Part shown: piece after piece, positions 10,850 through 22,728 of the stretch
How the letters are laid out: each line of letters starts with the position of its first letter
Numbering within the stretch: position 1 is the first letter of the stretch
NCBI RefSeq assembly: GCF_000001735.4
Contig: NC_003075.7
Span: forward strand, 6,945,001 to 7,009,000
From: Arabidopsis thaliana
Lineage: Eukaryota > Streptophyta > Magnoliopsida > Brassicales > Brassicaceae
DNA: 64,000 nucleotides
Direction: 5' to 3'
Made by a program: the position numbers and the translations under genes
Notes under the pieces: model-generated
Told to the model about the DNA's origin: nothing
The model's input: the letters and a program-made list of their open reading frames with translations, nothing else
The model's database searches: none

Positions 10850-13553
10850 ATGTCTTCTTCTACGAAAGGATCTGTTAAGAAGAGTTCGATTAAACATAGT
10901 TGCAACTTAGCTGAGGTTAAGAGGAAGCTTTCAAAGATCAGTGATCATCATTCACATGTAGAGTATGCTTATGCCTTCCAGAGGGACAATAGAGAAAGAG
11001 TAGATACTAGGTTGAGTCAAATCCTCAGTAGGGATGCGTTGATATCAGCCGTTGATTTGTTGTGGGATCGCTCGGGTTTTGTTTCACTGAAAGAAGGGAA
11101 TTTTGATTATGTAGATAGGGATGAAGTTAGTTCAGAAAAGGCTAAGTCTCAATTGTCATCGACTCCACAGTCTAGGGTTAGATTATTGGGAGTGGCTGAA
11201 AAGATGTATAGTTTCGATCCGTATAACCGAAAAAGTTTGTTGAATCAGACTGATGGATCTAAGTCTATATGTGGTTCTTGCAAAGGGATTGGTTTTCCGT
11301 TCGAGGCTAGATGGAAGACGTTGTATAGCTGGATGGAAGGAGTGCTTCCAAGTTCTACTAGATATCATGAAGAAGGGGCTGAGATTGAGAAGAGAGAAAA
11401 TTTTGAAGGCTGTATTCTTAATCCAGTGAGCAGTAAAGAAGAACTCGCATCAAGAAATGGCGATGGTTGTGATTGTGTCTTTGATGCCATTGGTGCCAAG
11501 GACCAATCAACTGTAATTGAACCAAGGAGTCTTCTATTAGCAACGGTTGCAGAATCAGTGGTAGACACTAGAGTATCTAGATCTAATGATGTGAACTATC
11601 TCTTTTTGCTTTACAAAGATAGGTGTGTCAATAATAAAGGAGTGAATATGATAAGTTCAAAATGTAGCACGGATTGTGATGCTGAGGTTTCTTCTTCAGG
11701 GAATAACTTAGACGAAGACTGCTTATCTATCGTTGAAAATAAACAGTTGCTTGAGAAAGATAGAAATGACAAAGAGACTGAAGTTTGTTTGTCCTCTCCA
11801 GAAACGACTACTTACGCTTTTGCTAAACAGAGACATGCTTTTGCTGGTGCGTTGGCAGGCATAAGCGTCAGTCTTTGTCTTCATCCACTTGATACCGTTA
11901 AGACAATGATTCAGTCATGCCGCTTGGAGGAGAAGTCTCTATGCAATACTGGGAGATCAATTATATCAGAAAGAGGTAAAATGTTTTACTTGTGATGATC
12001 AAAAAAGGGAGCTTTCTGTATTTGTTTGTCACTGCGCCTTGTTGCTTAACATAATTACATCCCAATATGTATTCAGGTTTTTCTGGACTTTATCGAGGGA
12101 TTGCTAGCAACATTGCCTCATCAGCTCCTATCTCTGCCCTCTATACGTTCACTTATGAAACCGTTAAAGGAACTCTGCTTCCTCTTTTTCCTAAGGTCTC
12201 TTTTTTCTCGCATGTCTCCATTCTTCTGATGGCCTGTTTCGCAGAATAAGTAAAGTCATATTACTAAATTCTTGAAATTTCAGGAATATTGCTCCCTAGC
12301 CCACTGCTTAGCTGGTGGTTCTGCAAGCATTGCAACTTCTTTTATCTTCACGCCTAGTGAGCGCATAAAACAGCAGATGCAAGTCAGTTCACATTATCGC
12401 AATTGCTGGTAAATATTTGCAAGCTTAATCTAAACTTTTGTTAACTGCTTCATATACTTCCATGTTCTCTTGTCTCGTAAAGGTTTCCTAGCTTAATAAA
12501 ATTAGTTCACATTGAGATTTGTTTCCCATTACCCTTTCTTTAATTTCCTCTTGTGCTTTCAATATGTTCTAATGATATTTTCATCACATATGAATACAGG
12601 ACCGCATTGGTTGGAATCATCCAAAAGGGTGGTCTGCTTTCTTTATATGCTGGATGGACTGCAGTGCTATGTAGAAATATCCCGCACTCAATCATTAAGG
12701 TTCGTTTTGCGCACACTATAATGTGTTCCTAAAATGCTCTAATTAGGACTAGCGTCTAGATCGTCCACACTCTTCTGCTATTCTTTTTCTCTGCTTGTAT
12801 TGAATTCTGATGCCAAATTTATTGGAAATACAGTTCTATGTCTATGAAAACATGAAGCAAATGGTATTACCATCCCCAGGCCCTTGTGGTGAAATGGCTC
12901 AACCCACAACATTACAAACGGTGTGTTTCTTCACTGCTTCATCCCATAACAATGTGCACTTTATGATTCTCTTCAATCTTAGCAATCTGTATTTTTATTT
13001 TTAATATGGAGAACCTGAGACCACTTAGATGATATTCTGATAATTGCTCCTAACAGCTTACCTGTGGAGGACTAGCGGGATCTGCTGCTGCTTTCTTCAC
13101 AACCCCATTTGATGTAGTAAAAACAAGATTACAAACTCAGGTTTGTTTCTCGTTTAGGAACCACGTTAACAATTGTCGTCAACATCTAACTTATCCCATG
13201 GCTGCAGATTCCCGGATCTAGAAACCAACATCCTAGTGTCTATCAAACTCTTCAATCAATACGAAGGCAAGAAGGTCTGAGAGGGCTATACAGGTCTCTG
13301 CTCGCTTTCACTAGTCATGGTTATTGCAATTGTATCATCCATGTCATGCTTCATCAATTTACCAGCATGCTACTCTCTTCTTATATGTTGCAGAGGCTTG
13401 ATCCCCAGACTAGTGATGTACATGTCGCAAGGAGCTATATTCTTTGCTTCGTATGAATTTTACAAGAGCGTACTCTCTCTAGCAGCGGCGCAGCCTAATA
13501 CGTCAGCTCTCTCTGGCACAAAACAAAAGATGGAGATAGCCTTAAATCGTTAA
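10850..13553 (+). CDS. Mitochondrial carrier family (SLC25-type) protein with long N-terminal extension (8 exons, 628 aa)
   Basis: Exons: 10850-11975, 12077-12195, 12284-12408, 12600-12699, 12834-12920, 13057-13140, 13208-13293 and 13394-13553, totalling 1887 nt. The carrier module occupies the C-terminal ~300 residues. It has three repeats with signature motifs PLDTVK (repeat 1, in exon 1), PSERIK (repeat 2) and PFDVVK (repeat 3), each preceded by a Gly-rich helix such as AGALAGISVS or GGLAGSAAAFF. The first ~325 residues are not carrier sequence. They are Ser/Lys/Asp-rich with few hydrophobic stretches and scattered cysteines (ICGSCKGIG). Family members exchange small metabolites across organelle membranes. 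The repeats vaguely resemble S-adenosylmethionine-type carriers, but I cannot assign a substrate. Membrane (mitochondria or plastid) location is inferred. I believe this is At4g11440. Confidence 0.9.
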
Positions 13554-14064
13554 AGGACAAAGATAGTTCAACCCCCTATGAAACCACCAAGACTGCAACA
13601 TATGTAATACAAAGAATGGAAAATTGTACATTTGTTTCGTTTTTGTAACTATTGATTTGATTAAATTCATTTGTGCAAAGTTCTTTTTGACTGGAGAGAG
13701 AAGAAGAAGATCCATTATTCACTACAAGTTACAAAACTTTTTTTTGAAGGATCTACCAACTCTACGCTCATAAGACTTCTAACCAAATAGGCACCTCCCA
13801 CTTGCTACCTTACAATATGAACAGTGTGGCTTTTTCTTTTGCCTAGATCCTAAGAAGAATAAATAAATGATACAACAAAGAATGTGACGCCTTCCTTTCT
13901 CAGTCTGAAAATCAGAGACCATCCCATCTTAAGCTCTCTAGCTTGTCCGGCGAGTCTACTGCTTCATGGTTGCGCTTTATCGGGGAAGTTGGAGACCAAC
14001 CTTCTCTCCTCTTCTTTTCTTATCGCCAACTCAAATGCACCTGCAATAGTGATAGCATCACAGA
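13554..14064. other. Convergent 3' UTR spacer
   Basis: Interval between two converging genes. It should hold both 3' UTRs. The carrier side (13554-13680) contains AATAC/TTGTAA-type polyadenylation-like words, and the other strand's 3' UTR would lie left of 14064. Nothing else is recognisable. The short plus-strand open frame at 13884-14144 is antisense to the DUF3527 gene end. Confidence 0.5.
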
Positions 14065-16223
14065 CTACACTCGGGAGATTGGCGAGAAAGGAGGATTCGG
14101 CATGTAGGATTGAAGAGCGGTCACAGCTTCTTTCAGAGGCTTAGGGACTTCTTCTTCCTCTGTTACTGCTTCAACTAAGAACTGAACATCATCATCAATC
14201 AGCATTTTCAACGAGTTGCAATGCGAAAACTGTTGTACATTCTCGCCATTTCTGTAACTATCTGAGACTTCCGTGTTATGTAATATGGCAACACAGATGG
14301 AGAATGCTTGCAATGTTGATAACTGCGCGTGGAAATGAACATCGTACTGTCCTTCCTCAACAAATGACATGTACAATGCTGGTATATGTTCTTTAGCACC
14401 CTACAATATGAAGAAGATATGTGTTAAAATGATAAACAGAAGAAGAGTTCCTTTAAAGTCTTCAATAATTTTACCTGGACAAATAGTTGCAAAGGATGCT
14501 GATTTTCTACAAGAGGCTGATCATGAGAACATGAGATACGAGGATTACCAAGAACCATAAGTGGACAAGCCATGTCCCAACCACCACAGTCACAACCGCC
14601 TCCTGACCTCCATCGCTGAATCAAAGGCGAAGGACAAGAGTTTTCGGTAGTTGGTAACCCGTGGTTTCCCCTCGGGATTACAACCTTCAGTTTTTCTAAA
14701 CTTCTGCTGCCAAACAACTCCTTTTTCTCCTCTTCTATTGGAGAAAGACCAAGAATATTAGTTTTCTCCATCAGTCTTTTGTCACCTCTTCTATATTTTA
14801 AGCTTTCTCTCTTCTCAATAGTGTCTTGAATAATTATAGCTGCGATCTCAAGGTCAGGATGCAAATTTGCAGCTGACCACGGGTTTGTTCCATTTGAAGC
14901 CTCAAGATCATAGCTTTGAGATGTTCTTTTAGGCTGAGATCTCTGCTTCATTGTATCCGAAGCATCCCCGGACATTGAGTTATTTCTTATCTCTGAGTCT
15001 GATTTAACAGAGTTCTTGGAGGCATTATTAACCGTATCAAGTGGTAGTGATTGATCTTCCTTTGTGGAGACACTTCTTCTTGCTTGTGCAATATCATACA
15101 AAACAAACTCATTCACCATCAAAGTTTCTGGATCTTGTCCCTTTTTTCTTACTTCTGAACACATCTTACAGGTAACTTGCATCTGAGCCACCAGCAAAGA
15201 TTCTTTACTAACATCGGTCAAACCCCGCACGCTAGCACTGCTCCTCTTTCTGCTTCCAGCAGATGAAAATGTATATACCCAAGTAGAACCATTGTCAGAT
15301 TTCCACGTCTTTGCAGCGTAAACTTCCTCAGGAGAATCTGAAACAAACTGAAAAACCGGTAATCCATTCTTGCTTTCCATCTTGAGACGGCAATGTAGAT
15401 GAACCGGGGAAGATTTCAGCACCGAGGTATAATCCTTATTGACAACTGGAGGAGGACAAAGATTCGATCTTTTATGAATGTTTGAGTAGTCACTCAACAT
15501 AGATCTGCAACGCTCACTGTTCCTCCCCAATTTGAACTGATCACCTGATTCTCCTATATAACCAAGAGGACTTCTCAAAGATTTTGATTTAACAAATGGA
15601 TCAAACATTTTCCTAACTCTTGAGCTGTCCTTATTGTAACTGGTTTCTACTGAGTCTACCTTTGCAGAATATGGCTTAGGCAATCTAATCTTATGGTCAT
15701 TATCATCTGAATCCAACACTACAGCTCTATCTTTAATACCTGACTTCAAACAAATGTCAATGAAGTTGCTAGAGGTGCAAGGTTCAACTAATGACTTCTG
15801 ACCATCTAAAACCGTCTTATGCGGTCTTTTCTCAGTACTTCCCTTCCTCGAAGAATCAACAACTCTAAAGGAGAAAGAAGCATCACTACTACGAGACAAC
15901 TCAAGTTTCGCCTTTGAATCTTTACGTCCTTGTGGTTCTCTAAGTTCTTTAAACAACTCATTAGAGCTTTGATAAACAGAACCGCGCCTTAGCTCCGTTG
16001 TATCTCCCATTGCAAGTGGTTTAGAAGGAAAGTTCTTACATGATGTGCTACGGTAACGCCTGAAACTTATCTCGGTGAAACCTTCTTTGACTCTCAATAT
16101 CTCATCTCTACGAGGCGGCTTTAGTCTTGTACTAGTCCTCTTTTCTGATTCAGTGAATGGACGAGGAGGAGGAAGAACACTATTGGGGCTTTGTTCCATA
16201 TCAATTCCTTTACCAAATTCCAT
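14065..16223 (-). CDS. DUF3527 family protein (2 exons, 694 aa)
   Basis: Exon 1 is 14475-16223 and exon 2 is 14065-14400; they join in frame to 694 residues. I chose the start at 16223 (MEFGKGIDMEQSPNSV) over an in-frame ATG 17 codons upstream because the latter adds an unusual hydrophobic/Cys stretch. The N-terminal 300 residues are Ser/Arg/Lys-rich and disordered-looking. The conserved DUF3527 part runs from about residue 290 to the end. It shows LPVFQFVSDSPEEVY, a CKMCSEV Cys pair and the family's characteristic GGCDCGGWDMACPL glycine/cysteine motif near the exon junction. The function of the family is not known to me. The C-terminus contains an acidic stretch (VTEEEEVPKPLKEAV). I believe this is At4g11450. 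Confidence 0.9.
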
Positions 16224-17050
16224 TTCCACTCCAATCACCACTTCAAAACATCTGTAAAACATTACACAATACAAGAAAACAGTTTAGTCCTCCTAAATAA
16301 AGACACTTTCAATGATTAGTAGATGAAACATGCTAAAATGAAATCTCTGAAAATTTACTAAACAACTTCTTGTAATGATAGTAACAGATTAGAGTTTTAA
16401 TCAGTGATTAGTAGATCTAATGAATAGAATGTCATAAAAGCTTCAAAAGGATTCAAATTAAGCTTCCAAAACACAAACTACACATGCAAAAGTAATGATC
16501 TTTTGATTCATACACAATGTAGATCTCATATAAGGTTGATAGAGCAAACAAAAAACCCAATTAGTAGTAAAGAGTGTATCAAAACAACCCTAGAAAATCA
16601 GAAAGAACCCAAAATAGCAGTCAAAGAAGAACAACAAACCAAAAGAATCAGATAGCATTAAGCAAAGAATCAATTTTTATTTTTTAAAGATTTAGAGAAA
16701 AAAAGAGATCTAATAAGAGACACAGATAGAGACATAAGAGAAAAAAACAAAACATACCCGAGTTACAGTGAGAAACAGAGTGTGTAAATCTCAAACATTT
16801 CTTCATCGACATGGAGAAGAAGAAGAAGCAATAGAGATTACAAAACACTGAAGGTGGTAATAAGAGAAACCGATCATGTTCTTTGTAATGTAAACAAAAA
16901 GATAGAGAAGAAAAAAAAGCAATCAATTAGTTTTCTCCATCAAGGCATCATTTTGTTTCTTTATTTCCCTCTTCGAGTGTGCAAAAATCTATCTCTCTCT
17001 CTCTCTCTCTCTCGCAGTCACTATCTCTCACACACTGTACTTTTGCTTTA
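16224..17050 (-). promoter_or_regulatory. 5' leader region of the DUF3527 gene with (TC)n tract
   Basis: No coding potential. A (CT)n microsatellite of about 13 units lies at 16988-17013 (GA on the transcript strand). GA/CT tracts are typical of plant core promoters and leaders, so transcription probably starts near 17000 on the minus strand. A leader intron is likely, since poly-pyrimidine/AG words occur upstream of the start codon at 16223 and just downstream of the tract. Confidence 0.45.
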
Positions 17051-19467
17051 GCTTTTTTGTTGTCTGTTTCTTTTTCACTTGTTCTATCAAACAAAGGTTT
17101 TTTTCACTTCAATGAAGTGTTGTGTGTGACCTAAGACAATCTTACCCTTTGTCAGAAATTGTCGCTAAAATATATAGAAGGGTAGTTTCGTCATTTAAGT
17201 AAACAAATCTGGTGAGACACTGAGAGAGATTAATTAAAATTTTGGATCGGTTCGTGAACCACAAAAAATATTATTTACTTGTTTCTCGGGAAGTTCATGT
17301 GGGATTCCTATCCCCAATTAAAATCTTTCGACTCTATGTTAATTTTAATTTTATTTCGAAAAGAGTTTATGAAATTAATACTTGTGTGATTTATTGGAAG
17401 TGGTATACTTAATTTTTTTAAGATTACTATTAAACAATATACTCTGATAGCTAGTTTTCTATCCATAATGGGCCGCATCGTAATTGGGAAGACCCACTTT
17501 TGACCAAACTTTCAACTTTAAAACATTTTGGTCCAAATTGGTAAAAGACAAAAATTAGTTTATAGGGATTTGGGATTGAATGACTCGTCACTCGTATAAA
17601 TTAATTTGGTGACTCCATTTAGTATTTTGGAGAAGAAAGTTTAAAGTTTGTGTTTGTGTTTGTGTTTGTGTATGTTTGCCCTTTGATTATGAACGGTGAA
17701 ATCTAGACTAATTTTGACAGTATGTACAAGATTAATCTAGATTATTGCCTGCATAGGCTGCATTAAAAAAATTGGTGTGTTTAATTGAACGACGCCGTGC
17801 TAAAATATCGAACGGCGAGATTTATAGCTTCAGTTTTTTTATTTGAAACACTGTCGTTTTGCATAAATAAAACGACAGCGTTTAGGTCGATAAATGACTG
17901 CGTATTGGTAAGTTGAGACGACAACGTTTAAAGCCGGCGTTTTTAAATTATAAACGGCAGAGTTTTGGTTAAGGGAACGACGGCGACGATGAATATGGTG
18001 TTTCCGAAGTAGTTTCAGGCGATGATGGTGAATAATATTACGAAACGACAGTGTTTAGATAGATTGGCGTTTGGATTTGCATTACTCGAAAACATTGTTG
18101 AAGGCGATGGTGTTTCCGACGTTGCGCGATACCCATGTCTCTTGAACTTTTCGGGTATGGCCATGTCTGGGAATCTCACAGATGAAGTTTCTAGTGAGGA
18201 AAGAAGTCAGAGCAAATGATATAACTTGTCATAAAGAAGAACAAAAGGGTTTTCAGATTGGTGGGATTAAGCCAAAGGGTTTTGCTCATGGAAGTGTTTG
18301 AGAAAGACTGCTTCTTGTGAAGATGCTTCTTGCGACATAGCTAATGAGGGTGAGGTTTCTTTGGATCTGATATTGATTCGGAGTATCTGGTTTTAGAAAT
18401 GTTTGTGATAGAGACTAAAGGAGCCATTGTTGGCCAAATTAAGAATTGAATCGTATATAGAAGACATGAGACATGACTTATATAAAGAGTGTTTCAGTTT
18501 CCGAATCATCTTCTGCTTCAAAGTAAACTGTTATTAATCACTTTGAGTAGGTGGCTCTTTTTCTTTTCTCTTCAGGTTAAGATTGATGTCTTTTGTGTTT
18601 TGTGTTGTTTCTTTCTGATTTTTGGAATTCTTTTGGTCAGCTGCACTGTTTAATCTGAAGCAAGCAACCACTCGCTTTCTGTCAATTCGGTGGAAGTGTA
18701 TGCTGAAACTTCCGGGAAGACTTGAAGTTGCAGAGACATTTTAAAGCAGTCAATGTATCTAACAGCTGTTCTCCGCTTCTCAAATCACTACTTTGCTCGG
18801 TAAGGCCGATATACCAAACAAAAACACAAATGTTCTTCTGTTTTGGCCTTTGATGATGAAACATTATGTTATTAGATTACTTGGATGCTACGGTTCTGTA
18901 CTTCTGTTCATGTTTACTAGAACCTCTCTAGTTATCCGTGTTGAGTCGGTATATTGTGCTATAGTTAATGCGTTTCTTTCTGGTTCAAGCGAGCATGTTT
19001 TGGACCAAAAACCTTTTGGTAAAAAGAAACTTTGCAAAGTGCAATGAAGTTTGCATTTTGTTTGTTTTCTATAATTTACAAAATAACTCAAGAAAATGTA
19101 GTCCTCAGATTTATCACAGTGATCATCCATTTCAATCAATTGCTTCTTCAAGTACTCAGAGAGTCGCGTTGATTTAGAAAATGTTATTCATGATACTCCA
19201 AAAAGCTATTGATTGTCCTGCAACAACATGTTCAGAGTCTTGTTATGGCTTGAAGTAGTAGTTGAGAGTCACAGTGACTTGTTGGAATAACTCTGAGTGG
19301 TCCAGTTCATAATTTCTTTCTAACAAGTTGCCATTGTTTTATTTATATTCTCTATCCATATAATAAAATAATGTTTACAACTTGCTCTTATGAAAGGCAT
19401 GGTTGTGTAAGTTAGTCTATATTCAGCTTGAGACACTAAAGAAACTCATCTATTCCTTTTTTGGAAA
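17051..19467. other. Gene-poor spacer upstream of CRK30
   Basis: I find no convincing gene in these 2.4 kb. Three things stand out: a (TTTGTG)n minisatellite at about 17650-17672; a cluster of AACGACgccGT-like words at 17786-18065 (see findings); and a 65-codon plus-strand open frame at 18022-18219 with no recognisable domain. The last ~300 bp before 19468 should contain the CRK30 promoter and leader. Confidence 0.5.
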
Positions 19468-22093
19468 ATGCGTCAAAATAATCTCTTCTCATTGATCTTC
19501 TGGCTTGTCCCTGTGAGCTTAATTATTGTTGTCTCTGCACAGTTATGCTCGGAGAAGTTTGGAACTTTTACACCAGGTGGTACATTTGACAAGAACCGCC
19601 GAATCATTCTCTCATCTCTTCCATCTGAAGTCACAGCTCAAGATGGCTTCTACAACGCTTCGATTGGAACAGATCCTGACCAACTCTACGCAATGGGGAT
19701 GTGCATCCCAGGTGCTAAACAAAAGCTTTGTAGGGATTGTATCATGGACGTCACAAGACAGTTAATACAGACATGTCCCAACCAGACAGCAGCAATTCAC
19801 TGGTCAGGTGGAGGGAAAACTGTATGTATGGCACGTTACTATAACCAGCCGTCTTCTAGACCATTGGATTTGGAATCAGTTTCTATTGGTTATAACGTTG
19901 GAAATCTCAGCACAAACTTAACAGATTTTGATAGATTATGGGAGCGATTGATAGCTCATATGGTGACTAAAGCTTCATCAGCATCAATAAAATATTTATC
20001 ATTTGATAACAGTAGATTCTATGCAGCTGATGAAACAAACTTGACAAATTCTCAAATGGTCTACGCTTTGATGCAATGCACGCCAGACGTCTCTCCTTCC
20101 AACTGTAACACTTGTTTAAAACAAAGTGTTGATGACTATGTTGGTTGTTGTCATGGGAAGCAAGGCGGCTATGTGTATCGGCCTAGTTGCATTTTCCGGT
20201 GGGATCTATACCCTTTCAATGGCGCCTTTGATCTTCTTACGCTAGCGCCTCCACCCTCATCTCAGCTGCAATCCCCACCTCCAGTGACCAACAAAGGTAT
20301 GTGATTTACTTAAATAAATGATAGAAATAACCCTTCTTGTATTCAACTCTAAGAAGAGCTAGGTGATTTGGTCTTGCACAGATGAAAAAACGATTCATAC
20401 AGGAACTATCATTGGGATTGTCATTGTCGTTGCAATGGTCATAATCATGGCTCTGCTTGCTCTAGGGGTTTCTGTTTGCAGGAGTAGAAAAAAATATCAA
20501 GCTTTTGCCTCAGAAAGTGAGTTCCTCTTGTTTTCTTTCTTATCAGCTGGTCTTGCTGCTAATTTACGAAAGAATTTCACCGACCTGACCATAAAACCAC
20601 CTACATTTTCATTGTGCAGCTGCCGATGATATTACAACAGTTGGATATCTCCAGTTTGATATTAAAGACATTGAAGCTGCAACAAGTAACTTTTTGGCGA
20701 GTAACAAGATTGGTCAAGGTGGTTTCGGCGAAGTTTACAAGGCATTTTCTCCCCAACTACTCTTAAGTTGTATTTGTGTTATGTTTGAAGATATTGAGAT
20801 AGTGGGATGATTAGTTAGATTCAGTTGTAATATGCAGGGTACGTTATCAAATGGAACTGAAGTTGCAGTCAAGAGGCTGTCAAGAACTTCAGATCAAGGT
20901 GAATTGGAGTTCAAGAACGAGGTGCTTCTTGTAGCAAAACTTCAGCACCGGAATCTCGTTAGGCTTCTCGGTTTTGCTCTGCAAGGAGAAGAAAAGATAC
21001 TCGTCTTTGAGTTTGTTCCCAACAAGAGCCTCGATTATTTCCTCTTCGGTAGTACTAGTAGTCTAATTTTCCTCTTGATCCAATATTCTTGAAATCTTAA
21101 GCTTGGATTTGCAAATGGATGTGCAGACCCAACAAAAAAGGGTCAGCTGGACTGGACAAGACGGTACAACATCATTGGAGGGATTACACGAGGGCTTCTC
21201 TATCTTCATCAAGACTCTAGGCTCACCATCATACACCGTGACATCAAAGCGAGTAACATTCTTTTAGATGCTGATATGAACCCGAAAATAGCGGATTTCG
21301 GGATGGCTAGGAATTTCAGAGATCATCAAACTGAAGACAGTACAGGAAGAGTCGTTGGAACCTTGTTAGTATTCTCCTTATTATTTACAATGGGCACAAT
21401 TCTCTGATGAACGGTTTTTGTTACTGACTAACGTAAACATTGTCATGTATATATTTGCAGCGGTTACATGCCTCCAGAATATGTTGCGCATGGCCAATTC
21501 TCTACCAAATCCGATGTCTATAGCTTCGGAGTATTGATTCTAGAGATTGTTAGTGGCAGGAAGAATAGCAGCTTCTATCAGATGGATGGTTCTGTTTGCA
21601 ACTTGGTCACATATGTGAGCTGAAATCTAAAATGCTTTTTTTACTTTCTAACTGTGATCATCGATTCTGAATACGAGTTTGTTTGCAGGTTTGGAGACTT
21701 TGGAACACTGATTCATCTTTAGAGCTCGTAGATCCGGCGATTAGCGGAAGCTATGAGAAAGATGAAGTCACTAGATGCATCCATATCGGACTTTTATGCG
21801 TTCAAGAAAATCCTGTGAATCGACCAGCATTGTCTACAATATTCCAAATGCTCACTAATAGCTCCATTACTCTAAATGTCCCTCAACCACCTGGATTTTT
21901 CTTCAGGAACAGACCTGAGTCAGACACATTACGCCGTGGATTGGAGCCAGACCAATATAACAATGAATCTGTTACTTGTTCTATCGACAATGCAACAATC
22001 ACTACACTCCTCGGTAAAACTCTTGCTTCTGCACTCTGTTGTATTACCTCAACTCTATTTTCAAAGTCAATGTATAGAAACACTGAGGATTGA
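19468..22093 (+). CDS. CRK30: Cysteine-rich receptor-like kinase, C-terminally frameshifted (7 exons, ~697 aa)
   Basis: Plasma-membrane receptor kinase. Exons: 19468-20296, 20382-20516, 20620-20741, 20838-21048, 21127-21364, 21461-21614 and 21689-22093. A signal peptide (about residues 1-27, ending VVSAQ) precedes two DUF26 domains with C-x8-C-x2-C motifs ([13 protein letters not shown] and [13 protein letters not shown]). A Pro-rich linker, a membrane helix in exon 2 ([20 protein letters not shown]) and a kinase domain follow. Kinase motifs: [24 protein letters not shown] (RD type), DFGMAR and MPPEY. Two oddities: intron 3 begins with GC instead of GT (donor at 20742), and a 4-nt deletion near 22004 relative to CRK31/32 shifts the frame so that the usual TPR-stop is replaced by 29 novel residues. 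A second possible donor lies 9 nt downstream of 21048, which would give 700 aa. CRKs are generally linked to stress and immune responses; the ligand is unknown. Confidence 0.9.
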
Positions 22094-22184
22094 ATTATTT
22101 TTGAATATTAAAAGTTATCTCATTTTGATTCTGGTTTATGTATTCACGTTCATTTTTTGTTAAGAATAAATGCTTGGCTCACCT

Positions 22185-22350
22185 GCCCAATAACATCTTT
22201 TTTTGACCAAATCAAGGTTCTCAAAATAGTACGGTGAATGAAATCAAACTAGGCTATCCACTGTTTTATCCTCACATGTTTCTGCTTTGTGTCTTCCTTC
22301 ACAAAGATGCAGGGACTCAGTATTTTAGACCCAACGGTACTCATTCCTTA
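22185..22350 (+). pseudogene. CRK promoter/exon-1 relic between CRK30 and CRK31
   Basis: A short decayed copy of the start of a CRK gene. The text from 22197 (TTTTTTGACCAAATCAAGGT) parallels the upstream region of CRK31 at 22629. The stretch at 22318-22340 reads like the DUF26 N-terminus: TTTTAGACCCAACGGTACTC matches the FFRPNGTY-coding sequence of CRK31 and CRK32. The homology then fades. It marks a lost or truncated tandem copy. Confidence 0.6.
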
Positions 22351-22728
22351 ATGGAGACTAAGAGATTTTTAAAACAATAGGAACCGACGACTTAAATACT
22401 TGTGTTTGGTCATTGCTTGTTGCATTGTGTTTTGGAGTAAGTTAGAACGTTTTGGTGTCAAATAGGGCCTAGAAGAGCTACAGATCAAGAATTGGTCTAC
22501 GTTCACTTTCATCATATTTACCTAACGTGTTTATAAAGTATTAAATTATCCAAAACGTTGACCTAGGTGACTTGTGCATTAATGCACGTATCCACTACTT
22601 GACGAAAATTCTACACGCGAAAGCTGTTTTGACCAAATCAACGTTCCAAAATAAACATTTCCTTTTAAAGATTCAAGTTCTAAGATCTGCAACAAGTATC
22701 TGAGCAAAGTAAAATGTCAAGAGAAAAA

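Noticed and set aside
18022-18219. 65-codon plus-strand frame in the spacer before CRK30
   Set aside because: No domain, no neighbouring exon, and it overlaps the AACGAC word cluster.
20742-20837. Reading the CRK30 GC donor as a sequencing error
   Set aside because: The rest of the gene is intact and GC-AG introns are a known minor class; still, a single-base error cannot be excluded from this window alone.
22714-22728. Upstream in-frame ATG as the CRK31 start
   Set aside because: CRK32 has ATA at the matching position but keeps the next ATG, and the signal peptide fits better at the second ATG.
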